A DNA stretch of 6,674 bases from Flavobacterium sp. (GCA_012032075.1 JAAURU010000211.1:1-6674), one strand, 5' to 3'; shown: positions 1 through 6,569, numbered from the stretch's first letter. The notes: a model not told the origin generated them from the letters alone. A program made the numbers and translations.

Positions 1-494
1 ATTAATGAACAAGAAACAACAGTATAATAAACCGAATAAATAAAGATAGTCAAGAATTATATCAAGGGATTAGAGATTTTATTTGGTCTATAGATTCTAA
101 AAATGACACTTTAGATCAATTGATTACTGTTTTAATCGATTTTGGTATTGAACTTTTTCAAAATTCTACTATTTCATTCTTTACAGATAATCAAGTAATT
201 GATAAAAATATAAAACTTCCAGTATATTGGAATCGTCAATTATTATTGTTGTTCAAAGAAGCTATGACAAATGCATTAAAGCATAGTAAAGCGAATAAGA
301 TAAGTTTACAAATTAAATTTACTGATAATTTTTTGATGATTAGTTTGCAAGATAACGGTAAAGGTTTTGATGACACAATGATTAAACGTAAAAATGGTAT
401 TATAAATATGTTTAAACGAGCTTCTAAAATAGAAGGTTTGTTGGAAATTGAAAGTAGTAGTGGAACAAAATTAACCTTTACAGGTAAAGTATAA
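1..494 (+). CDS. Sensor histidine kinase, LytS/NarL type, C-terminal part (5' end outside window)
   Basis: This is the ATPase half of a two-component sensor kinase, which would autophosphorylate and pass phosphate to a response regulator that is not in the window. From base 9 the frame runs open for 161 codons to TAA 492-494. It includes LYQGIRDFIWSID (57-95), a stretch typical of flavobacterial HisKA_3-type kinases just before the HATPase domain. The HATPase_c motifs follow: N box KEAMTNALKH (about 255-284), G1 box DNGKGF (351-368) and a G2-like NGIINMFKRA (about 393-422). The true start lies upstream, so the TTG at 120 is not a real start because homology extends before it. The frame is blocked by TGA at 6-8. 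The upstream family-like residues INEQETTV are in the frame beginning at base 1, and joining the two near base 24 gives a continuous family-like sequence, implying a missing base. The stop codon overlaps the terminator stem. The kinase family call is firm; whether the gene is intact is uncertain. Confidence 0.88.
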
Positions 495-520
495 AAATCA
501 CCCGAATAGGGTGATTTTTT
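493..520 (+). terminator. Rho-independent terminator, copy 1 of the repeated hairpin
   Basis: The stem AAAAATCACCC (493-503) pairs perfectly with GGGTGATTTTT (509-519) around the 5-nt loop GAATA, and the 3' arm forms a T-run ending at 520. The hairpin begins inside the kinase stop codon, so it terminates the kinase transcript directly. Near-identical hairpins occur at 1384-1410 and 3939-3966. Confidence 0.9.
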
Positions 521-544
521 GCTTTGAAATAGATTATATTTTTG
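519..544 (+). promoter_or_regulatory. Bacteroidota-type promoter for the first two GG-leader peptides
   Basis: TATTTTTG (537-544) matches the Bacteroidota -7 consensus TAnnTTTG. The nearest TTG upstream is 519-521, the end of the preceding terminator T-run, with a 15-nt gap; this is shorter than the usual spacing to a -33 box, so the upstream element is tentative. The start codon of the next gene lies 24 nt after the box, and TTTAAA (553-558) sits 10 nt before that start. Confidence 0.65.
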
Positions 545-568
545 TCAAAATATTTAAAATAAAACAGT

Positions 569-760
569 ATGAAAACAATTGAAAGTTTCAAATCAAGTCA
601 AATTTCAAATCAAGAAATCAAAAGCATTAATGGAGGTTTTATAGCTCCACTATTAATTTATGTGAAAGATAAAACAGTTGAGTTTTTTCAAAATCTTCAT
701 AATGAGCCAGCAAATGTTGGTGGGTCAGCTACCAATGGAGCAGTAAGTGTAATTAAATAA
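569..760 (+). CDS. Small secreted peptide precursor with GG leader (bacteriocin-like), 63 aa
   Basis: The N-terminus MKTIESFKSSQISNQEIKSI followed by NGG (residues 21-23) has the form of a double-glycine leader. Such leaders are normally cut and exported by a C39-peptidase ABC transporter (family knowledge). Cleavage after Gly23 would release a 40-residue peptide. It starts hydrophobic (FIAPLLIYV), continues into an amphipathic-looking charged stretch (KDKTVEFFQNLHNE) and ends in a Gly/Ala/Ser-rich tail. It contains no cysteine, which argues against lanthionine or disulfide chemistry. The ATG has an A-rich upstream sequence and no Shine-Dalgarno, as expected for the phylum. It is followed after 2 nt by the next peptide gene, so the two probably share a transcript. 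The leader closely resembles that of the third peptide at 1150. The product's activity (antimicrobial, signalling or other) cannot be read from sequence, and no maturation gene is visible. Confidence 0.75.
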   Translation: MKTIESFKSSQISNQEIKSINGGFIAPLLIYVKDKTVEFFQNLHNEPANVGGSATNGAVSVIK

Positions 761-762
761 TT

Positions 763-1059
763 TTGAAAACTAAATACTATGGAAAATTTAGCAATTCTGT
801 TTTAAACAAAAAAGAATTAGGTAAAGTAGTAGGAGGAGATCCATTACCTACAGAAATTATTAATATGCTTAATTCAGCTCTTGGAATTGGAATACAATTC
901 ACTATTCATGCACCAGCAGTTAATCCTAACCAAGGATTACAATCGGCTTCATTTGCAGTAGGAGGAAATATTAATTTTTCAAACAATCCAGAATCAGGTA
1001 ATTTGATACCTCATGAAGGTAGTCATACGTCTCAGAATTCGTCCTCTTCTTATAAGTAG
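763..1059 (+). CDS. GG-leader peptide precursor with HExxH zincin-like motif, 98 aa
   Basis: The leader MKTKYYGKFSNSVLNKKELG continues with KVVGG (GG at residues 24-25), predicting a mature chain of 73 residues. The only start that gives a complete leader is TTG at 763, 2 nt after the preceding stop; no in-frame ATG precedes the GG, so translation is probably coupled to the upstream peptide gene. The C-terminal half contains ASFAVGGNINFSNN, then GNLIPHEGSH (HEGSH at residues 84-88) and TSQN. This resembles the core of DUF4157/eCIS-associated zincin-like domains, which run A-x-x-x-G-x-x-I-x-F, then a Gly, LL-x-HE-x-x-H and a Q-rich end. Both His and the Glu of HExxH are present, but only about ten residues follow, so no third zinc ligand is obvious. 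It ends just before a terminator-like hairpin. The GG leader is well supported; the relation to DUF4157 is by eye and unproven. Confidence 0.75.
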   Translation: MKTKYYGKFSNSVLNKKELGKVVGGDPLPTEIINMLNSALGIGIQFTIHAPAVNPNQGLQSASFAVGGNINFSNNPESGNLIPHEGSHTSQNSSSSYK

Positions 1060-1074
1060 AATTAGATTTAAAAT

Positions 1075-1100
1075 AAATCACTCTAAAAGAGCGATTTTTT
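1075..1100 (+). terminator. Rho-independent terminator, diverged copy of the repeated hairpin
   Basis: The stem AAATCACTCT (1075-1084) pairs with AGAGCGATTT (1088-1097) around the loop AAA with one mismatch, followed by a T-run to 1100. It keeps the AAATCAC start and GATTTTTTG end of the other hairpins, but the central CCC/GGG is replaced by CTCT/AGAG. It ends the two-peptide transcript. Confidence 0.82.
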
Positions 1101-1124
1101 GTGTTAACTAAGATTATATCTTTT
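1099..1124 (+). promoter_or_regulatory. Probable promoter of the third peptide gene
   Basis: TATCTTTT (1117-1124) matches TAnnTTTG except for the last base. It is placed exactly as in the other units: 15 nt after the TTG that closes the terminator T-run and 25 nt before the ATG. TTTAAA (1134-1139) lies 10 nt before the ATG. The conserved position, more than the box itself, supports the call. Confidence 0.5.
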
Positions 1125-1149
1125 CAAGAACAATTTAAATACATATATA

Positions 1150-1341
1150 ATGAAATTAATCCAAAATTTTACTAGTTCAAAAATAAATAAGCAGGAGATG
1201 AAAACTGTAAAAGGGAGCCAAGATCGTCTTGGAACTATGTCTTCAATTCAAGACGCAAGAAGTCATCACAAAGCAATGGTAAGTTTGCTGATAAAATTTT
1301 ATCTGCTGGTGCAGCCGCAACTCATCCCTAAATTATTTTAA
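1150..1341 (+). CDS. Small leader-peptide precursor, probably frameshifted, 63 aa as read
   Basis: The start MKLIQNFTSSKINKQEMKTV is clearly related to the leader at 569 (matching SS, I-x-x-QE and a basic pattern). The processing site reads KGS (residues 21-23) instead of xGG, which may weaken cleavage by a C39 peptidase. After residue about 42 the frame becomes a hydrophobic run (MVSLLIKFYLLVQPQLIPKLF) that looks unlike the preceding polar SQDRLGTMSSIQDARSHHK. One base back, the other frame reads NGKFADKILSAGAAATHP and stops at 1329-1331, in better keeping with the polar core. A single missing base near 1270-1275, for instance an A in the AAA run at 1270-1272, would explain this. The gene may therefore be a decayed copy, a sequencing deletion, or genuine as read. 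It has its own promoter and terminator. No function can be assigned beyond leader-peptide-like. Confidence 0.6.
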   Translation: MKLIQNFTSSKINKQEMKTVKGSQDRLGTMSSIQDARSHHKAMVSLLIKFYLLVQPQLIPKLF

Positions 1342-1383
1342 TTTAGTGCTTAAAAAGATTGTTAATAAGAACAGTTTTTTAAT

Positions 1384-1410
1384 AAAAATCACCCGAAAGG
1401 GTGATTTTTT
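1384..1410 (+). terminator. Rho-independent terminator, copy 3 of the repeated hairpin
   Basis: AAAAATCACCC (1384-1394) pairs with GGGTGATTTTT (1399-1409) around a 4-nt GAAA loop, a GNRA tetraloop shape, and a T-run ends at 1410. It differs from the copies at 493 and 3939 only in the loop (GAAA versus GAATA). It separates the third peptide gene from the large secreted protein. Confidence 0.9.
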
Positions 1411-1434
1411 GCTTTATCCTGTTTTTTACATTTG
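1409..1434 (+). promoter_or_regulatory. Bacteroidota-type promoter of the intact T9SS protein
   Basis: TACATTTG (1427-1434) is an exact TAnnTTTG match, 15 nt after the TTG (1409-1411) that ends the terminator. The ATG follows 24 nt later. TTTAAA (1442-1447) precedes the start by 11 nt. Confidence 0.7.
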
Positions 1435-1458
1435 CCCCAACTTTAAATATATTCAAAA

Positions 1459-3891
1459 ATGAAAAATATTTTACTTTTATTTACTGCACTTATTAATTTA
1501 AGTGTTTTTGGGCAAATTGGTTATACAACAACTTATACAGGAATTCCAAATAGTGCTTGCTGTATAAATGGAAATTTAAACGTTGCTACTCTTTCACCTG
1601 CACATATCGTTAAAGATGCTGATAATAATCTCTATGTTTCTCAATTTAATGTTAATAGTGTTACAATTAGAAAAATTAGTACCAATGGAATTGTTAGTTC
1701 AATATCAAATAGCCCAAGACTAATATCAGATATGGCTTACGATTCTACAACAAATTCGTTACTAGTTTCATCATACTTTCCATATATTGACAATAATAAT
1801 GTTCTTAATAGAGACTATAAAGTAAGTAGATTAGATTTAAATGGAAATCAAATTGGTATAATTTATTCTAGTTTAAATGGAGAAGAGGCAACAGGAGTGG
1901 CAGTTGATAATTTAGGAAATGTTTATTATACTTTAACTGATAATGTTATTAAAAAATTTGTGCCTTCTACTTCAACTACTACTACATATGCTGGTATTCA
2001 AGGTGCTTCTGGAGGGACAAATGGTTCTTTATTAAGTGCAACTTTTTCTTATCCACGAGATTTAGAAATTGATAGTTCAGGGAATTTATATTGTATTTCT
2101 GGAAATAATTTAACAGTAAGAAAAATTAGTTCTTCAGAAGTTTCAACAGTAACTACTTTAAGTGAAGCTATTACAGATATGTATTTAGATGGAAATAACT
2201 TATATTTTTCTTTTAATCATAACATAAAATATTTTTCATTAACTACCTCTACGATGAATAATTTATCTGGTTCTTCATCAGCTGGTTTTTTAAATGGCAA
2301 TCCATCAACTACTAAGTTTGATAATCCAATAGGTATTGTTAAAATAGGTGATGCTTTATTAGTCTGTGATTATGGAAATGATGTAATAAGAAAAATTGAA
2401 TTAACTGAAAATTGTTTGGGAGTCGTACAAACACTTACGGCTAATTCAGGAACAATAAACATAGGCACCATTACAGGAACAATTCCAGCTTCACCAGTTT
2501 GTTATTCATTTTCACAAGCCAACCCTAATGCCAATTGGTGGTCGTTTACACCAACACAAAATGGGCTTTTAGATATTACAACAATTACTCCACAAAATGC
2601 AACTACTGTTGACACCAGATTATCTATTTTTACGGGTACTTGTAGTGCATTAACGTGTTTTTCAGGGAATGATAACGTTTCAACAACAGATTTACGATCA
2701 ACAATAAATGATTTGATTTTGACAGCAGGAACAACATATTACTTCGTGTTTGATGACAAAGTATCAGACAACGCTGCTGTTAACTTTTTTTATGAGTTTA
2801 CACCTCAAACTTGTTTTAGACCAAACACAGTAACTTTTGGTACACCAACCGAAAATACAATTAATGTAAATTGGACAGCTCCAACTGTTGGAAATACAAA
2901 CCCTTCAAGTTATACTATTCAAATTGGTCCAAGAGATTATGGTGTAGATAGTTCAGCTGCTTTGCAAACAATTCCATCATTAGTAGCTAATTCTACAACA
3001 ATAACTGGTTTAACATCTAATACAGTTTACGATATCTACATTAAATCTAACTGTTCTGCATCGGATAGTTCAGTTTGGTATGGTCCTTTTAGATCAGCAA
3101 CTGAGTTTACTGCAGTTACACCAACTTATACTGAAAATTTTGATTCTGATGTTTCTTTTTTATATGTGGGATGGAATCGATCTGGTGGAACAAATAGTAC
3201 TTTATGGAGAACTTATACAGGTTCAACTCCTTTTGTAAATTCTGGAACAAGATCTATTTATTCTCCAATTGAGCCTACTTTAAACACACCAACTAATACA
3301 TATGCTTATACAAGGAAATTGAATTTAACAGCTGGTCAAAGCTATACAGTATCTTTTATGGCTAGACAAGTTCTTTCATCAGGAACTACAACATCACGTT
3401 CTTTACAAGTTAGTTATACTTCAAATTCTGACTATACTAACCCAGCTACTCATAATCAAATAGTTAACTTAACAAATACTAGTGATTTGGGATATTTTTC
3501 AGAGAATCATAATTTTACTGTTTCTAATTCAGGTCAATATAGAATCGCTTTTAGAAATGCTTTTCAAAGAACAACAGGTACGGGAACAGCATGGCTGATG
3601 TTAGATTCTGTTGTGGTTTCAACAGCATTATCAGTTAACAGTTTCTCAAAAAGTTCATTGCAATTATATCCTAACCCAGTTTTAGATAACATTACTATTC
3701 AAAATAATGATAATTTAGATATTGAAAATATTAGTATTGTTGATTTAAATGGAAGAGTAGTTAAAGAATTTAAATATACCGATTTAAATAATAATCTAAT
3801 TAATATCTCTGAATTAGAGAAAGGTGTTTATATCATTAATTTAATCACTTCTAACCAAGAAGTTTTATCGAAAAAAATTATTAAGGAATAG
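1459..3891 (+). CDS. Type IX-secreted NHL-propeller/FN3 adhesin-like protein, 810 aa
   Basis: This is a cell-surface or released protein built from binding modules with no recognisable catalytic site. Residues 1-18 (MKNILLLFTALINLSVFG) form a Sec signal peptide. About 20-317 holds NHL-like repeats with recurring strand ends such as VTIRKIS, LTVRKIS and VIRKIEL, each preceded by D-x-x-x-N-LY type turns, implying a beta-propeller. About 319-450 begins at CLGV and has WWSFTPTQNGLLDITT and TTYYFVFDD, resembling a PPC-like beta-sandwich. About 452-548 is fibronectin III-like (INVNWTAP, SYTIQIGP, VYDIYIKSNC). About 557-725 starts YTENFDSD and resembles a MAM or cleaved-adhesin sandwich. Residues 730-810 are a type A T9SS C-terminal sorting domain (LQLYPNPVLDN, DLNGRVVKE, LEKGVYIINL, KKIIKE), normally removed on export and anchoring. 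The frame is uninterrupted. The ligand and role (adhesion, polysaccharide or host contact) are unknown. A paralogue follows directly downstream. Confidence 0.9.
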   Translation: MKNILLLFTALINLSVFGQIGYTTTYTGIPNSACCINGNLNVATLSPAHIVKDADNNLYVSQFNVNSVTIRKISTNGIVSSISNSPRLISDMAYDSTTNSLLVSSYFPYIDNNNVLNRDYKVSRLDLNGNQIGIIYSSLNGEEATGVAVDNLGNVYYTLTDNVIKKFVPSTSTTTTYAGIQGASGGTNGSLLSATFSYPRDLEIDSSGNLYCISGNNLTVRKISSSEVSTVTTLSEAITDMYLDGNNLYFSFNHNIKYFSLTTSTMNNLSGSSSAGFLNGNPSTTKFDNPIGIVKIGDALLVCDYGNDVIRKIELTENCLGVVQTLTANSGTINIGTITGTIPASPVCYSFSQANPNANWWSFTPTQNGLLDITTITPQNATTVDTRLSIFTGTCSALTCFSGNDNVSTTDLRSTINDLILTAGTTYYFVFDDKVSDNAAVNFFYEFTPQTCFRPNTVTFGTPTENTINVNWTAPTVGNTNPSSYTIQIGPRDYGVDSSAALQTIPSLVANSTTITGLTSNTVYDIYIKSNCSASDSSVWYGPFRSATEFTAVTPTYTENFDSDVSFLYVGWNRSGGTNSTLWRTYTGSTPFVNSGTRSIYSPIEPTLNTPTNTYAYTRKLNLTAGQSYTVSFMARQVLSSGTTTSRSLQVSYTSNSDYTNPATHNQIVNLTNTSDLGYFSENHNFTVSNSGQYRIAFRNAFQRTTGTGTAWLMLDSVVVSTALSVNSFSKSSLQLYPNPVLDNITIQNNDNLDIENISIVDLNGRVVKEFKYTDLNNNLINISELEKGVYIINLITSNQEVLSKKIIKE

Positions 3892-3938
3892 AAAATAGTT
3901 TTTTTTCATATTTGTGAATTTTATTGTTTTTCTCATTT

Positions 3939-3966
3939 AAAAATCACCCGAATAGGGTGATTTTTT
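3939..3966 (+). terminator. Rho-independent terminator, copy 4 of the repeated hairpin
   Basis: AAAAATCACCC (3939-3949) pairs with GGGTGATTTTT (3955-3965) around GAATA, and the T-run ends at 3966. Stem, loop and T-run are identical to the copy at 493-520, more than 3.4 kb away. It lies 47 nt after the stop of the intact adhesin. Confidence 0.9.
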
Positions 3967-3990
3967 GCTTTTATCTACTTTATACTTTTG
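3965..3990 (+). promoter_or_regulatory. Bacteroidota-type promoter of the second T9SS protein
   Basis: TACTTTTG (3983-3990) is an exact TAnnTTTG match, 15 nt after the TTG (3965-3967) closing the terminator. The ATG at 4016 is 25 nt downstream, with TTTAAA (4001-4006) 9 nt before it. The upstream in-frame extension of the reading frame (from 3965) would place coding sequence in the promoter, which supports the start at 4016. Confidence 0.7.
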
Positions 3991-4015
3991 TCGCAAACTT
4001 TTTAAATTTTTATTT

Positions 4016-6550
4016 ATGAAAAATATTTTACTTTCTATTTTAACACTATTATTTTATAGTGTTTTTGGACAAATTAATTCAGTCTCTACTTTTTCAGGAA
4101 ATACTTTTAATGGAGTAGTTGAAGGCGCTGGTATTCAAAATGCTTACAGAACTCCTTCTGGCTTAGCAAAAGACTCACAAGGAAATATTTTTTTGGTAGA
4201 TTTTACTGCTAACAATATTAGAAAAATTACTCCAGCTGGTGTTTCAACTGTTTTTGCAGGTAGTAACACTTCGGTTTCGGGTTCGCAAAATGGCGTAGGG
4301 GTTAATGCACTTTTTTTCCAACCCTATGATATAGCCATTGATGTTGCAGATAATATTTATGTTACAGATAGAGGTAATCATACTATTCGTAAAATAAACT
4401 CTTCTGGAAGTGTTACAACAATAGCTGGTGTTTCTGGTGTAAACGGTTATCTTTTAGGAGGTGTACCTACTTACTTTAATCAACCACAAGGCATTGATGT
4501 TTTACCAAATGGAAATTTAGTTATTGCAGAAAGAACAAATAAAATTGTTAGGATAATAACGAATACTGGTGCCTATGTGACTACTTATGGTATACAAGGT
4601 AACTCAACTGGTAATGATGGCTCACTTACATCTGGTACTTTTAACGATCCTGCCGATGTAAAAGCTATTTCTAATACTGAATTTTATGTGACGGATTTTG
4701 GGTCTAATAAAATTAGAAAAATTGATTTAGTTGCTGGAACTATTTCAACATTTTCTGGATCAGGCACTGCTACAACAACAGATGGTACGCTTTTATCAGC
4801 CAGTTTTAATGGACCATCAAGTATAGAATATGACGGTACAAGCTTCTATATAGCAGATAGATCAGGACATACCATTAGAAAAATAAATGGCTGGACAGGT
4901 AACTACTTTAGCCAGGTAGCACTTCGGGACAAGGTTTTAGAAACGGAAATGGTTTAGATGCAAGTTTTAATACTCCATCTAGTTTGTTGTATATGTCTCC
5001 TAATATTTTATTTGTTGCCGATTGGGGGAATTACAGATTGAGAAAAATAACTTTAGGCGATTTTTGTGCTAATGCAACTGTTATTTCTGGAAATAGTGGA
5101 ACGCAAAATATTGGTTTAATAAACGAAGGTGTGCCTGATATACAGTGCGGTGTAAGCAATCAATACTTTGATGCTAATGCAAAATGGTTTCAATATACGC
5201 CAACACAAAACGGATTGTTAACTATTTCAGCTAACACACCTCAAAATACCACTACTGTGAATACTTTATTAACAGTCTTATATCAACCAACCAATTTATG
5301 CAATAATATGACATGTTATGCATTTAATAATAATATTTCGGCAACAGATTTGCGATCTGAATTGATAAATTTAGATGTAGTTGCTGGTACTAAATACTAT
5401 ATTGTTTGGTCAGATTTTTATACAGATAATCAAGCTGTAAATTTTAATTATTCATTTACTCCAACTAATTGTTTGAGTACTGCTGGTTTAAATGTTGCTA
5501 CAGAAAATACGGAAAACACTGTTAATTTAGCATGGCAAACTCCTCTTGGCGGAACATCTCCTATGTCTTATACTTTAGAAATTGGTCCTTTAAACTATGC
5601 AGTTGGCTCAGGATCAGCTTTGCAAACCACAACTATAAACGGAAATACAGTTTCTTTTAATGGATTGACTGCCTCTACATTTTATGATATTTACATTAAG
5701 TCTAATTGCTCGGCTACTGAAAGTTCTATTTGGGCAGGACCAATAAGAGTTAATACTGAATTTGCATCAGCACCCTTAACATATACTCAAAATTTTGACA
5801 GCAACACTAATTTTTTAAATTTAGGTTTCAATAGATTTAATTCAACGTTAAATTCTCGTTTTACAAGTTATAGTTCTGGGCCAAGTGCTTTAACTCAATC
5901 TGGTTCTAACTCAGTTTATTCTTTTATGGATAAAACTACTCTAACTGAATCATTAATTTTTCTAGAAAAGTTAGTTTAGTTGCAGGTAACACCTATAAAC
6001 TATCTTATTATGCAAGAACGAGTTTAAGTTCAAGTTCAGTACCTGCCACAGTTTCTGGAACTATAAAAACATTTGTCACCCCTAATAATAACTATTTCAA
6101 TCAAGGACAACATATACAACTTTTAAGTATTGCAGCTAATTCTCTTACTACAAATTTTGATCTATTTGAATTAAATTACACACCAACAACTTCAGGTGAA
6201 TACAGATTTGGAGTTGAAAATAATGGGTCTTTTAGTGGTTTAGTTGGTTCTAATGCTGCAATCTATTTAGACACTTTTGTAATTTCTACTGTTTTATCTG
6301 TTGAAGACTTTAATAAATCCAATTTATCAATGTATCCAAACCCAGTATTAGATTTTATTTCTATCATTAATCCTGATAATATTCTAATCAATACAATTTC
6401 TGTTATTGATATGAACGGAAGAGAATTACTAAATAATAAGTATATAAACACAAGCAATACGATTAATCTATCAAACTTATCTAAAGGGATTTATTTTATT
6501 CAATTACATACTGAAAAAGGTCTGCTTTCTAAAAAATAATTAAAGAATAA
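4016..6550 (+). pseudogene. Second T9SS-secreted NHL-propeller/FN3 protein, broken by frameshifts
   Basis: This is a tandem paralogue of the 810-residue protein, with the same domain order. It has a signal peptide MKNILLSILTLLFYSVFGQI, at least six NHL-type blades (NNIRKIT, HTIRKINS, NKIVRIIT, NKIRKIDL, HTIRKIN, YRLRKIT), a PPC-like sandwich (KWFQYTPTQNGLLTI), an FN3-like domain (YTLEIGPLNY, FYDIYIKSNC), an adhesin-like sandwich (YTQNFDSNTNF) and a T9SS sorting domain (LSMYPNPVLDF, DMNGRELLNN, LSKGIYFIQL). The frame breaks three times. Between about 4887 and 4915 the blade sequence continues at GSTSGQG in a frame one base back. At the T-run 5957-5961 it continues as SRKVSLVAGNTYK one base back. 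At the A-run 6531-6536 one more A would restore the ending SKKIIKE of its paralogue, stopping at 6548-6550. As read, translation stops at 4955-4957, inside the propeller and without a sorting domain, so the product could not be exported by T9SS. This is a true pseudogene or a sequencing artefact. Confidence 0.85.
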
Positions 6551-6569
6551 AGTTTGAGCTGTGTTTTTT

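Larger units (their letters stand above)
493..4015 (+). repeat. Dispersed intergenic module: hairpin, 15 nt, -7 box, 24-25 nt, ATG (four copies)
   Basis: The module occurs at 493-568, 1075-1149, 1384-1458 and 3939-4015; the coordinates given here span all copies, not continuous repeat. Each begins with a hairpin of the AAATCAC...GATTTTTTG family. A TAnnTTTG-like box follows exactly 15 nt after the closing G, and the ATG is 24, 25, 24 and 25 nt further on. TTTAAA lies 9-11 nt before each ATG. Hairpins and -7 boxes are conserved, while the intervening bases differ, so the spacing looks selected or recently inherited from one duplicated unit. Confidence 0.75.

Noticed and set aside
1012..1026. 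HEGSH as proof of an active metallopeptidase
   Set aside because: HExxH arises by chance and only ten residues follow it with no clear third ligand. It is kept as a finding, not as an enzyme call.
3906..3914. CATATTTG as a promoter -7 box after the first adhesin
   Set aside because: It has one mismatch to TAnnTTTG, and any transcript would run straight into the terminator at 3939.
493..3966. Repeated palindromes as a CRISPR array
   Set aside because: The copies are 0.3 to 2.6 kb apart with genes between them, each ends in a T-run, and there are no regular spacers.
3965..4015. Upstream 17-codon extension of the second adhesin (from TTG at 3965)
   Set aside because: It would place coding sequence across the terminator end and the -7 box. 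The signal peptide begins cleanly at the ATG at 4016, matching its paralogue.
6263..6457. Open frame of 64 codons on the - strand
   Set aside because: It lies entirely opposite the sorting-domain region of the second adhesin, whose + strand frame has clear T9SS motifs. It has no promoter or family features.
5957..6536. Homopolymer phase variation of the second adhesin
   Set aside because: The runs are only five or six bases, ordinary for this AT-rich sequence, and three separate breaks would need simultaneous correction.
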